A stretch of 64,000 bases of DNA, taken from assembly GCA_017644105.1 (NCBI GenBank), contig JAEPMD010000017.1, positions 1 through 64,000 of the forward strand, read 5' to 3'. The position numbers and the translations under genes are program-made. Origin of the DNA: Rhizobiaceae bacterium (lineage in GTDB: Bacteria; Pseudomonadota; Alphaproteobacteria; Rhizobiales; Rhizobiaceae). Positions 27,581 through 34,275 of the stretch are shown piece by piece (position 1 is the stretch's first letter; the number at the start of each line of letters is the position of its first letter). Below the pieces are notes generated by a model. That model saw only the letters and a list, made by a program, of their open reading frames with translations. It was not told the DNA's origin and did no database searches.

Positions 27581-28087
27581 CTATTTCGGCCTTATGCTCT
27601 TTTTGAAGTGATATAAACAATGGCTCGCGCGACGATCACCTTCACGTTTTGATTTATCCATCACTGGTGCTGCGCAACACATCATGCCTGCTCCCGCATC
27701 TTCAACCTCATCATCAACACACCAACTGCAAAACCCGCGCTTAAGCTGCATAAATGGCATGGGTGCGTTTTGAGGCTTGTGAACCTCAACAGATGGAGCT
27801 TTCCAATTTAGTGCGGCAAGACTGGACGCGTTAAACTTTTTGTCCGTGCTTCTTTCAGGGTTCCTCGGTGCCGCGGATTCACGATTACCCTTCCGCTTGA
27901 GACAAGAAGAACCAACGCGAGTATTTAAGGAAAGAATGGCCTTAGTTTTACGCAAGCGATGGATACGCCCTGACACCATCGCTTTACTCATACCCAACTG
28001 ATCTGCAATCTGAGAATATGTTTGATCGGTTTTTAAACCTTGAAGCAAAATTTCATCTTGTGCCTCTGTCCATGTGGTTACACCCAT
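27581..28087 (-). CDS. GcrA-family cell-cycle regulator paralog
   Basis: A 168-residue protein with an N-terminal DNA-binding helix-turn-helix (TWTEAQDEILLQGLKTDQTYSQIADQLGMSKAMVSGRIHRLRK, positions about 4-47) and a C-terminal zinc-like cysteine part (RGFCSWCVDDEVEDAGAGMMCCAAP...SHCLYH), both seen in GcrA. GcrA binds methylated DNA and sigma-70 to control cell-cycle genes. The low-complexity linker and the position beside a phage-type repressor suggest a paralog, maybe of a mobile element, rather than the housekeeping copy. Confidence 0.75.
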   Translation of the reverse strand: MGVTTWTEAQDEILLQGLKTDQTYSQIADQLGMSKAMVSGRIHRLRKTKAILSLNTRVGSSCLKRKGNRESAAPRNPERSTDKKFNASSLAALNWKAPSVEVHKPQNAPMPFMQLKRGFCSWCVDDEVEDAGAGMMCCAAPVMDKSKREGDRRASHCLYHFKKSIRPK

Positions 28088-28121
28088 AAGCCCCTACCTT
28101 GTTCAGCAATTGAAACGGCAA

Positions 28122-28251
28122 ACGTATAAACCCCACGTTTAAACGTATATACGTATAATTCCAATTTGACAAGGATAATTATTCGTATATGTATAAAATA
28201 ACTGATTCAGTATCCGCGTATCAACAAACACAAATAAGAACGGAATACGTT
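28122..28251. promoter_or_regulatory. Operator cluster between GcrA-like and repressor genes
   Basis: The core CGTATA or its complement occurs repeatedly: around 28122-28128, in the perfect palindrome ACGTATATACGT (28143-28154) with an extra TACGTATA at 28150, and at 28184-28195 (CGTATATGTATA). A partial match ends near the repressor start (ATACGTTTA). TTGACA lies at 28166-28171 and CGTATAT begins 12 bp after it, overlapping a -10 of the plus-strand promoter. This is the expected layout for a self-repressed phage-type switch. The spacing TTGACA-N12-CGTATAT recurs at 33366. Confidence 0.65.
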
Positions 28252-28252
28252 T

Positions 28253-28921
28253 ATGGATTATCGGCAATTGCTTCGCATCATGCTTCAAGACACCAAGCAA
28301 GAAGAGCTCGCAATTGAGCTAAAAACAACACAGGCAACGATCTCCCGATGGCTATCAGGACAAGAACCGCGCGGCGCAGCACTCGAACGCATCCGTAATT
28401 TGGCGCGTGCTCGCCGCCTAGCGGAAGATGCCACAATTGAACAGAGTTATGACAGTAGTGGAACGGGAAACTTCCGTGAGCCCGGAGCGACATTGCTGCG
28501 CAATCGAACACGAATTAGACGTGGAAATGGTGAGATCTCGAACATTTCCACGAATCCAAAACTTAAAAATGCAAATCTTCCTTCACCTTCTGATGGCACA
28601 TGGAGTTTTCCAATTGAAGTTAAAGCGGGATGGCAAAATTTTGACCAATCCTATGCCATTTTGATCGAAGGGGATTCCATGGCTCCGACATTGCCCAATG
28701 GCTCTTATGCTTTTGTCGATACCAGCCAAACATACCCCTCCCCGCCAGATCTTTATGCGATAAATTATGGGCATGGTGCTATGGTTAAACGCGTTGAATT
28801 ACTCCCGGGAGATAAAATCCGCATTATTTCCGATAATGGCCGCTATTCTGATTTCGAATTTGAGCAATGCGATGTGGAGGTTTATGGGCGCGTTATTGCT
28901 AGCTTTATTCAGCATGGCTAG
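28253..28921 (+). CDS. S24-family phage-type repressor (LexA/CI-like)
   Basis: A 222-residue protein with an N-terminal XRE helix-turn-helix (EELAIELKTTQATISRWLSGQEPRGAALERI, about residues 18-48), a basic linker, and a C-terminal S24 peptidase domain with GDSMAPTLPNGSYAF (serine nucleophile in GDSM, about residue 143) and the lysine region around GAMVKRVEL. Such repressors are cut at the linker when RecA is active. It faces the GcrA-like gene across a 165-bp region full of CGTATA repeats. It may be a prophage remnant that now controls local genes. Confidence 0.85.
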   Translation: MDYRQLLRIMLQDTKQEELAIELKTTQATISRWLSGQEPRGAALERIRNLARARRLAEDATIEQSYDSSGTGNFREPGATLLRNRTRIRRGNGEISNISTNPKLKNANLPSPSDGTWSFPIEVKAGWQNFDQSYAILIEGDSMAPTLPNGSYAFVDTSQTYPSPPDLYAINYGHGAMVKRVELLPGDKIRIISDNGRYSDFEFEQCDVEVYGRVIASFIQHG

Positions 28922-28942
28922 ACGTCGCGTGCAGTTTTAACC

Positions 28943-29509
28943 TCATTCAACCCGCAAGATCTCAATACCTGTCCATTTGTCGCCATCACGTGCGAGGCGA
29001 AATCCTTCGCAATATCCAAAAACTGCTCCCCAGTCTTTATGATCCGCGCTTGGCAATGCACCCATTGCCATCAATTCCATAATGCCCCCATGGGAAATGC
29101 CCAAAATGGTTTGTTCGTCTTCAATTTGATCAATATGGAGCGCTAAAATATCCGCCTGTTGCTTGGCGTATTTCGCCACTGGTTTATTTTTCTTAACAGC
29201 TTTGCTCATCGCCTCGAAGTTTGCCGGCCATTTGCTTTTTCGATAGACCTTTTCAGGAAAGAAACCAAAGCTCTTTGTAAAGACATCGACTTCGAAACCG
29301 AAGGATATTGCAGTTTCGATGGCACGGGGTTTTTTGGATGTGATCACACCATGAAATGGGTTGTCATGCTGTTTACGCATTTGATCACCCACTTGCCGCG
29401 CAAGGTCTATGCCCGCCTGGCTTAAATGCTTACGGGGGTTTTTCGTACCGGATTTACAGTTTTCATATTTCCGCCGCATGGTATGGCGACGCATCTCGAA
29501 ATATTTCAT
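28943..29509 (-). CDS. Histidine phosphatase family protein
   Basis: A 188-residue protein of the phosphoglycerate-mutase-like superfamily. The catalytic histidine is in FEMRRHTMR near the N-terminus (LRHG is replaced by MRRHTMR), arginine follows in VITSKKPRAIETA (about residues 54-66) and the second histidine is in LGISHGGIMELM (about 136-147). SixA or small-molecule phosphatase activity is possible. It is convergent with the S24 repressor gene. Confidence 0.75.
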   Translation of the reverse strand: MKYFEMRRHTMRRKYENCKSGTKNPRKHLSQAGIDLARQVGDQMRKQHDNPFHGVITSKKPRAIETAISFGFEVDVFTKSFGFFPEKVYRKSKWPANFEAMSKAVKKNKPVAKYAKQQADILALHIDQIEDEQTILGISHGGIMELMAMGALPSADHKDWGAVFGYCEGFRLARDGDKWTGIEILRVE

Positions 29510-29630
29510 AAATATCCCCCAATACGCAAAAACTCACATAATTATGGAATAAGTTAGAGAAATCAGCAAGTTCGAAGTGAAAATACCGTTAATCCTGTCA
29601 CAAATCTGAAAAGTAGAAACCTAACTGCGA

Positions 29631-29644
29631 TTGACTCAGATCAA
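29631..29644 (+). promoter_or_regulatory. FNR/FixK-type binding box
   Basis: TTGAC-TCAG-ATCAA matches the FNR consensus TTGAT-N4-ATCAA at nine of ten positions. Its centre (29637/29638) is about 41 bases before a plausible transcription start near 29679, the class II activator position, with a TACAAC element at 29667-29672 as a weak -10. No plus-strand coding gene follows, only the RNA candidate. Confidence 0.6.
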
Positions 29645-29678
29645 TTTCAAACAAATGAAATGCATCTACAACTCATTA

Positions 29679-29797
29679 CAGAGTTACGGAGTGTGTATAC
29701 CCTCCCCGACCTATCCCCAATTGGGTCGACCGCAAAGATCCTCCGTCAACTCCTATGATTAAGGCTTCAAGTTGAGAAACTTGAAGCCTTCTTTTTT
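29679..29797 (+). ncRNA. Candidate small RNA with anti-Shine-Dalgarno segments
   Basis: A plus-strand transcript of about 120 bases is inferred from an upstream FNR-type box and a strong terminator. No plus-strand coding gene exists between 28922 and 30656. The body carries four CU-rich stretches complementary to ribosome sites: CCCTCCCC (29700-29707), TATCCCC (29712-29718), CCTCC (29740-29744) and CTCCT (29750-29754). One sits in the 12-base loop of a CGACC/GGTCG stem (29707-29711/29724-29728). The start is approximate. This is the pattern of alphaproteobacterial small RNAs that block translation, but it is inference. Confidence 0.6.
29761..29797 (+). terminator. Rho-independent terminator of the RNA candidate
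   Basis: AAGGCTTCAAGTT (29761-29773) and AACTTGAAGCCTT (29778-29790) form a perfect 13-bp stem with a GAGA loop, followed by C and six T (29792-29797). Its minus-strand reading lacks a T tract, so it ends plus-strand transcription only, opposite to both neighbouring genes. Confidence 0.92.
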
Positions 29798-29838
29798 GGT
29801 ATTTTAACAAGAGATACGCTTTAGCGTATTGTCTTGTT

Positions 29839-30354
29839 CTATGCCTCAAGCGGCTTAAAAGTCAGTGCTGCACCGTTTAAGCAGTGACGCAAACCGGTCG
29901 GCTGTGGACCATCATCGAAAATATGACCAAAGTGCCCACCGCAGCGACGACAGTGAACTTCTGTGCGGGTTGAGAAGAAGGAATTATCTTCCTTTGTCAG
30001 CACAGCATCATCGATATTGTCCCAAAAACTTGGCCAACCTGTCCCGCTTTTATATTTGGTCTTGGATGAATAAACCGGTAGATCGCATCCCGCACAATGG
30101 AATGTTCCTTCGCGGTTTTCATTGAGCAATGGATGGGTGAACGAGCGCTCAGTTGCTTCGTGGCGCAAGACTTTATATTGCATATCGTCTAAAATTGCTT
30201 TCCATTCTGCATCCGGCTTTGTGATTTCATATGCGAAATTTTCTCCCGCCTCTTGCGGCCACTCATTTTTTGAAGCATTGGCAAAACCCGAACGCGCTAA
30301 GAATGCACCTGCGCCCAAGCCAGTGGTGATGGTAAGAAATGTTCTACGGTCCAT
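29839..30354 (-). CDS. msrB: Tat-exported peptide methionine (R)-S-oxide reductase
   Basis: A 171-residue MsrB with a twin-arginine-like signal (MDRRTFLTITTGLGAGAFL), so it repairs oxidised methionine in periplasmic proteins. Seen are the two zinc CxxC pairs (FHCAGCDLP and HCRRCGGHFGH), KSGTGWPSFW, and the catalytic cysteine in GLRHCLNGAAL near the C-terminus. Cytoplasmic MsrB lacks such a signal. An msrA gene is not adjacent. It would fit the oxidant-producing haloperoxidase and the multicopper oxidase found nearby. Confidence 0.93.
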   Translation of the reverse strand: MDRRTFLTITTGLGAGAFLARSGFANASKNEWPQEAGENFAYEITKPDAEWKAILDDMQYKVLRHEATERSFTHPLLNENREGTFHCAGCDLPVYSSKTKYKSGTGWPSFWDNIDDAVLTKEDNSFFSTRTEVHCRRCGGHFGHIFDDGPQPTGLRHCLNGAALTFKPLEA

Positions 30355-30655
30355 GTTTTTCTCCTGTGGTCATTACTTCATTCATTTATTGTGGATGTTA
30401 AAGTAACGTGAAAAGACGAAGTTTAGTTTCAATTGACGCCTTTATCTCAGAAGTGAAGATAAACTGATATAAAAGTGTTCGTGACCAAACCAAACGTTTT
30501 CATGACGCGATTGTGAGGGGAAAGTTATTGAGACTAACTAATTGAAATATTTTAGTATTCAATTAAATTTCTTGATGCGTCACTGCAAGTCAGACGCATC
30601 AAGACTTACTAAATTCAGTGTAGTTGGATTTTTCGAACCACACGTTAGCATGCAC
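30355..30655. other. Intergenic region between gloA and msrB
   Basis: It holds the msrB promoter region on the minus strand and the tail of the gloA transcript. A perfect 11-bp hairpin (CTTGATGCGTC at 30571-30581, GACGCATCAAG at 30593-30603) lies 53 bp downstream of the gloA stop and is followed on the minus strand by AAATTT only, so it is a weak terminator at best. The rest is AT-rich with no gene. Confidence 0.5.
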
Positions 30656-31072
30656 CTACCAGTGACCTGTATTGCCCATTGATGCCCAAGGTTCTGCTTT
30701 TTCTAATGGTGTACCCTTTTGTAAAAACTCGATGGATTGATTGTCAGGCGTGCGAATAAACGCCATTCTGCCATCATGTGGCGGGCGATTGATCGTCACA
30801 CCATTGGCCTGCAGATGCGCACAAGTTTCATAGATATTATCAACTTCATAGGCTAAATGCCCGAAATAGCGTGCTTCTCCGAGTTCTTCAGGATCATAAT
30901 TCCAGGTGAGTTCAACCGGCGTATCCTCACCACCAGGAGGGGCCAGCATGACAATGGTAAATCGCGCTTCGGGCTCATCATAACGTGCGGTTTCCTTAAA
31001 ACCCAGCAATTCAAAAAATGCGATGGAGGCGTCTAAATCGCTGACCCTAAGCATTGTATGTAGATATTTCAT
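30656..31072 (-). CDS. gloA: Glyoxalase I (lactoylglutathione lyase)
   Basis: A 138-residue glyoxalase that isomerises the methylglyoxal-glutathione hemithioacetal to lactoylglutathione. All four metal ligands of the family are in place: histidine in KYLHTML (residue 5), glutamate in VELTWNYD, histidine in FGHLAYEVDN and glutamate in SIEFLQ. I chose the ATG at 31072 because GGGAGAGAC precedes it directly and it matches the family start (MKYLHTMLRV); the frame runs on to 31141. Confidence 0.92.
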   Translation of the reverse strand: MKYLHTMLRVSDLDASIAFFELLGFKETARYDEPEARFTIVMLAPPGGEDTPVELTWNYDPEELGEARYFGHLAYEVDNIYETCAHLQANGVTINRPPHDGRMAFIRTPDNQSIEFLQKGTPLEKAEPWASMGNTGHW

Positions 31073-31234
31073 TGTCTCTCCCAAATCTGACATTGATTGC
31101 GTTGTTCGATTAAATTTTGAACATGACCACGCAACTAACATGTTAGTTTTAGGAAGTCAATTTCCTACTTCTTGCCTCCATTCCGTAAAGTGCGTCTAAA
31201 TAAATCGAATGAAACCAAAGTCATTCTGAACCGT

Positions 31235-32746
31235 TTACGTCACAGTAAACTGTCCCATCATGCCGCAATCTTCATGTTCTAAAATATGGCAATGATACAT
31301 ATAGGGCGCGTGTTCTGGCGCTTCATAATCGAATTTGACGAGGACTTCAGACCAGCCATCCTCGACATGCACCATATCTTTCCATCCTTGCGCATATGCA
31401 GGAGGTTCGGCCCCTTGTTGGCTTAATATGCGGAAAGAGCAGCCATGAATATGGAACGGATGAACATCTTCGCCCACAGTCATGCGCCAAATCTCAGTAT
31501 CACCTTTGCGCACTTTCTGATCGATGCGCTCCATATTCATAGGCTGGCCATTAATTCCCATCGCACCTTCGCCACAAATATTGCCCCATGCTAATGCCAG
31601 CGCGGTGAAATCAGTATCACCATCCATGTTGAGTTCAAAGGATCGCGTAATTGTCGCTTGGCTCGGATCAGGCACATCCATATTGGCCAGTGTCTTTGGC
31701 ATGGTTGCATCAATACCCTGCTCGCCATTCTGGTTTAGTGTAAGCAATGTGGTCTGGTTGCCACCGCCAAATAACCCACCCAAAAATCCAAAGACCCCCT
31801 CACCACCAGCTAATTGAACTTGTAGACTATTCGTTTGCGCCGCACCCATATCCACGAGAATCTCATAACGTTCGCCGGGCGACATAACGATATTTTCAGC
31901 TGGAACTGTCGACGCTAAAAAACCACCATCGGAGGCAATCACATTAACCGGTCCACTGGCCATTGAAAGTGTCAAAAACCTGGCATTACAAGCATTTAGA
32001 ATACGCAGACGCACCAAACCCTTCGGAACGGATTGCGCCACCGGTGCTATGGCACCATTGACCACCATCGTATCGCCTAAAAAGCCTTCTTCGAAGACCT
32101 CACCAGTGTGCTCATAGCTCATTTCATTGGCGGCATTGAAGGTTTTGTCCTGCAGAATGAGCGTGAAATCATCAACCCCATAGGTCTTGGGTAGATCGGC
32201 AGAAAGGCTGGCGTCATCCTCAATGAGCATCACGCCGGCGAGCCCTTTATAGGTTTGTTGCGAAGTTTTTCCATGGGTATGAGAATGGAACCAATTCATC
32301 GAGGCATTCTGTACAATTGGTACATCAGGTGACCAGGTTTCCCCAACTTCGATTTCCTGATGTGGACCGCCGTCGACGTCTCCAGGTATATGCAAGCCAT
32401 GCCAGTGCAAAGTCGAGACATCATCAATTGCGTTTGTCACATCAAATGGCAGTGTTTGCCCCTGCCTAACGCGGATAACCGGCCCCAGATAATCGTGGTT
32501 GATACCAAAGGTTTGGCTTTTGCCTCCATGACCAAAATCATGCGTTGCGGTCTGAAGCTTCAGCGAAATGCGACCTTCAATACCCTCCAAAAAGTCCATC
32601 ATTGGGATAAGTGGAAGAGGTCGCGATGCATTCTGAGCGATAGCTGACTGAGCCCCCAGCCCACTTACTGCCCCACCAGCTGCCACTATGGTGGTCACAC
32701 CTAAGGCACTTGATCCCGCTGCTTTTAGAAAATCACGTCTGTTCAT
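31235..32746 (-). CDS. Tat-exported multicopper oxidase
   Basis: A 503-residue three-domain multicopper oxidase. The Tat signal is MNRRDFLKAAGSS with the usual AQNA cleavage area near residue 38. Copper motifs in order: HWHGLH (about 114), HSHTHGK (about 155), HPFHIHG (about 437) and HCHILEHEDCGMMG (about 485) with the type 1 copper cysteine. The type fits CueO/SufI-like enzymes that oxidise metals or phenolics in the periplasm. ATG at 32746 is preferred to the longer frame from 32797. A divergent MarR gene probably controls it. Confidence 0.93.
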   Translation of the reverse strand: MNRRDFLKAAGSSALGVTTIVAAGGAVSGLGAQSAIAQNASRPLPLIPMMDFLEGIEGRISLKLQTATHDFGHGGKSQTFGINHDYLGPVIRVRQGQTLPFDVTNAIDDVSTLHWHGLHIPGDVDGGPHQEIEVGETWSPDVPIVQNASMNWFHSHTHGKTSQQTYKGLAGVMLIEDDASLSADLPKTYGVDDFTLILQDKTFNAANEMSYEHTGEVFEEGFLGDTMVVNGAIAPVAQSVPKGLVRLRILNACNARFLTLSMASGPVNVIASDGGFLASTVPAENIVMSPGERYEILVDMGAAQTNSLQVQLAGGEGVFGFLGGLFGGGNQTTLLTLNQNGEQGIDATMPKTLANMDVPDPSQATITRSFELNMDGDTDFTALALAWGNICGEGAMGINGQPMNMERIDQKVRKGDTEIWRMTVGEDVHPFHIHGCSFRILSQQGAEPPAYAQGWKDMVHVEDGWSEVLVKFDYEAPEHAPYMYHCHILEHEDCGMMGQFTVT

Positions 32747-32782
32747 ATCCGAATCCAAACAATCATATTTTATCAACCATAG

Positions 32783-32815
32783 TTGACAATTAATCATCTA
32801 TGACCACAATGTCAA
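32783..32815. promoter_or_regulatory. Divergent promoter region with inverted repeat
   Basis: TTGACA (32783-32788) and TGTCAA (32810-32815) form an inverted pair 21 bp apart between the multicopper oxidase and MarR genes. Each resembles a -35 element of one of the two promoters, so a MarR dimer bound here could block both. No perfect palindrome of MarR length is seen. Confidence 0.4.
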
Positions 32816-32833
32816 TCGTGATAATTGAAGTTC

Positions 32834-33283
32834 ATGATTGAGAAAAAAGACGACGATTTCCTTGGTGTGAACATCAAGGGCTTGATGATGACCCTGCTCG
32901 CGCGCTGGAACGAGCAGATGGATCTTGCGCGTGAAAAAACGGAATTTGCTGACATTCGGCAATCAGATATGCGTGTTTTCGGCCAGTTGCGTGGACGCAC
33001 GGTGAAACTGTCTGTCATTCACAAAGAGATGGGGTTTTCTCGCCAGGCAGCGCAACAGGCTGTTGAACGTCTGGTGGAACGTGGCGTGCTGAGAGTAGAA
33101 ATGGCTGAGGGCAATAAGCGCGATAAAATGGTTTCCATCACAGAAAAGGGTCAAGAACTCAGAACTCTCGCCGCCCTCCAAATCCGCGACATTGAAGAAA
33201 ATTGTGCTGATATTATTGGCGAGGACGGCAAAGAAACCATGCGGCAGCTTCTTCATCAATTGGTGAAAGATGGCAGGCAGTAA
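32834..33283 (+). CDS. MarR family transcriptional regulator
   Basis: A 149-residue winged-helix protein; the recognition part is VIHKEMGFSRQAAQQAVERLVERGVLRVEMAEGNKRDKMVSITEKG (positions about 60-105) with the usual wing. The ATG at 32834 is preferred to the TTG at 32825. It lies 87 bp from the divergent multicopper oxidase gene, and a role as its repressor is inferred from that alone. Confidence 0.85.
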   Translation: MIEKKDDDFLGVNIKGLMMTLLARWNEQMDLAREKTEFADIRQSDMRVFGQLRGRTVKLSVIHKEMGFSRQAAQQAVERLVERGVLRVEMAEGNKRDKMVSITEKGQELRTLAALQIRDIEENCADIIGEDGKETMRQLLHQLVKDGRQ

Positions 33284-33365
33284 GCCTCACTTGAATTTCC
33301 TTAGAAATCTGGTGCCAACGGGCTCCCTTTCCCATTTGAGAACAGCAATATATCCCAAAATAAGT

Positions 33366-33400
33366 TTGACAAATATACATTATCGTATATCGTATATACG
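33366..33400 (+). promoter_or_regulatory. Promoter with CGTATAT repeats, shared with the S24 repressor
   Basis: TTGACA (33366-33371) is followed after exactly 12 bp by CGTATAT (33384-33390), then CGTATATACG (33391-33400). The same spacing TTGACA-N12-CGTATAT is found at 28166-28190 in front of the S24 repressor gene. The repeat overlaps the probable -10. It is the only such match I noticed outside the repressor locus. Confidence 0.6.
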
Positions 33401-33423
33401 CTCAGTACAACGGTTCGCATTTT

Positions 33424-33810
33424 TTGAAACAACAGTCAGTTGATGACACGGATTCCAAAAACCTAATGTGTGGCGAACGGGAAGATATTTTGTCTAAATT
33501 CTGTAATTCACAAGAGTTTTTGCTGTTTGTTGACCAATATGATTGTCAATTTGTGCATGAAGCTGAATTATCCCCTTCCTCCAAGCAGGACGCTGTCGCA
33601 GCCTGCCAAGACACGACCCTTCAGATCGTTCGGATGGATCAAACAAATTGGATTGGTGAAGATGTGACGGAAGATGTCGCCAATGCCTGGCTTGATTATT
33701 ATGCCCCGAAGCCCACCCAAGAAAGAACCCTCCCCGCGTTTGTCTTAGAAAGCCATGCATGGCTGCAATATTTGAAGGATTTTCGATTGATCTATCGACA
33801 AATAAAATAG
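33424..33810 (+). CDS. Hypothetical acidic protein
   Basis: A reading frame of 128 codons starting with TTG at 33424; an in-frame ATG lies at 33466. The protein is acidic, soluble, without signal peptide and without recognisable family. The composition looks coding (balanced, with several aromatic residues). Directly upstream is a promoter carrying the CGTATAT repeat also found before the S24 repressor, so repression by that protein is possible. The function is unknown. Confidence 0.5.
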   Translation: MKQQSVDDTDSKNLMCGEREDILSKFCNSQEFLLFVDQYDCQFVHEAELSPSSKQDAVAACQDTTLQIVRMDQTNWIGEDVTEDVANAWLDYYAPKPTQERTLPAFVLESHAWLQYLKDFRLIYRQIK

Positions 33811-33955
33811 GCATCTTTGATCACTATGAATTTTCACGAAAAATCTGATAATTCTACCCATAGATGCGGATAAATACCAGGTTGAGCAACCTATATATCT
33901 TAAGCAAAAGATCTGTAAGCGCTTGCACGATCTACCCAAAATTTCTCAAATTCAA

Positions 33956-33989
33956 CAAAAAAAGGCCTATTTCTCACGAAATAGACCTT
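33956..33989 (-). terminator. Rho-independent terminator, minus strand
   Basis: Read on the minus strand, AAGGTCTATTTC (33989-33978) and GAAATAGGCCTT (33973-33962) pair with one mismatch over a 4-base loop and are followed by TTTTT. It lies about 290 bases beyond the MFS stop at 34276 and would end its transcript. Confidence 0.7.
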
Positions 33990-34022
33990 AATCCATAGGT
34001 TTTACGCAAAAAACCTACTATC

Positions 34023-34045
34023 CAGCCTATTATTTGGCTGTTTTT
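34023..34045 (+). terminator. Rho-independent terminator, plus strand
   Basis: CAGCC (34023-34027) and GGCTG (34036-34040) form a 5-bp stem with an 8-base loop, followed directly by TTTTT (34041-34045). It could end the transcript of the 33424 gene, 210 bases upstream. Confidence 0.55.
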
Positions 34046-34275
34046 GCCCTCTCCCGAATTTGATTTTTTCGTCAATTGATCGGAAAGAATTGCGATTGCG
34101 ACCATGAGCAAACAGTCATCTTCTTTTGCGTATCATACAGCATGAATACCCTATTTACGTGTATATTGATAATCATAAATTGAAATACAAAATCTGTTTC
34201 CATGCATTTTCGTTATAATTAGTGAGAAATGGAACCAAAATTCGCTTTTTTTGATCAGAAACTAAAAGTTTTGAT

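Larger units (their letters stand above)
33811..34275. other. AT-rich gene-free region with three hairpins
   Basis: No gene is seen in 465 bases. Three hairpins stand in a row: 33962-33989 (see terminator on the minus strand), TAGGTTTT (33996-34003) with AAAACCTA (34010-34017), and 34023-34045 (plus-strand terminator). The stretch from 34050 to 34275 is very AT-rich and holds nothing else recognisable. The two terminators face opposite directions and could end the transcript of the gene at 33424 and of the MFS gene. Confidence 0.5.

Noticed and set aside
26892-28921. Complete prophage
   Set aside because: Only a repressor and two regulator-like genes are present; no integrase, terminase, capsid or tail genes lie around them.
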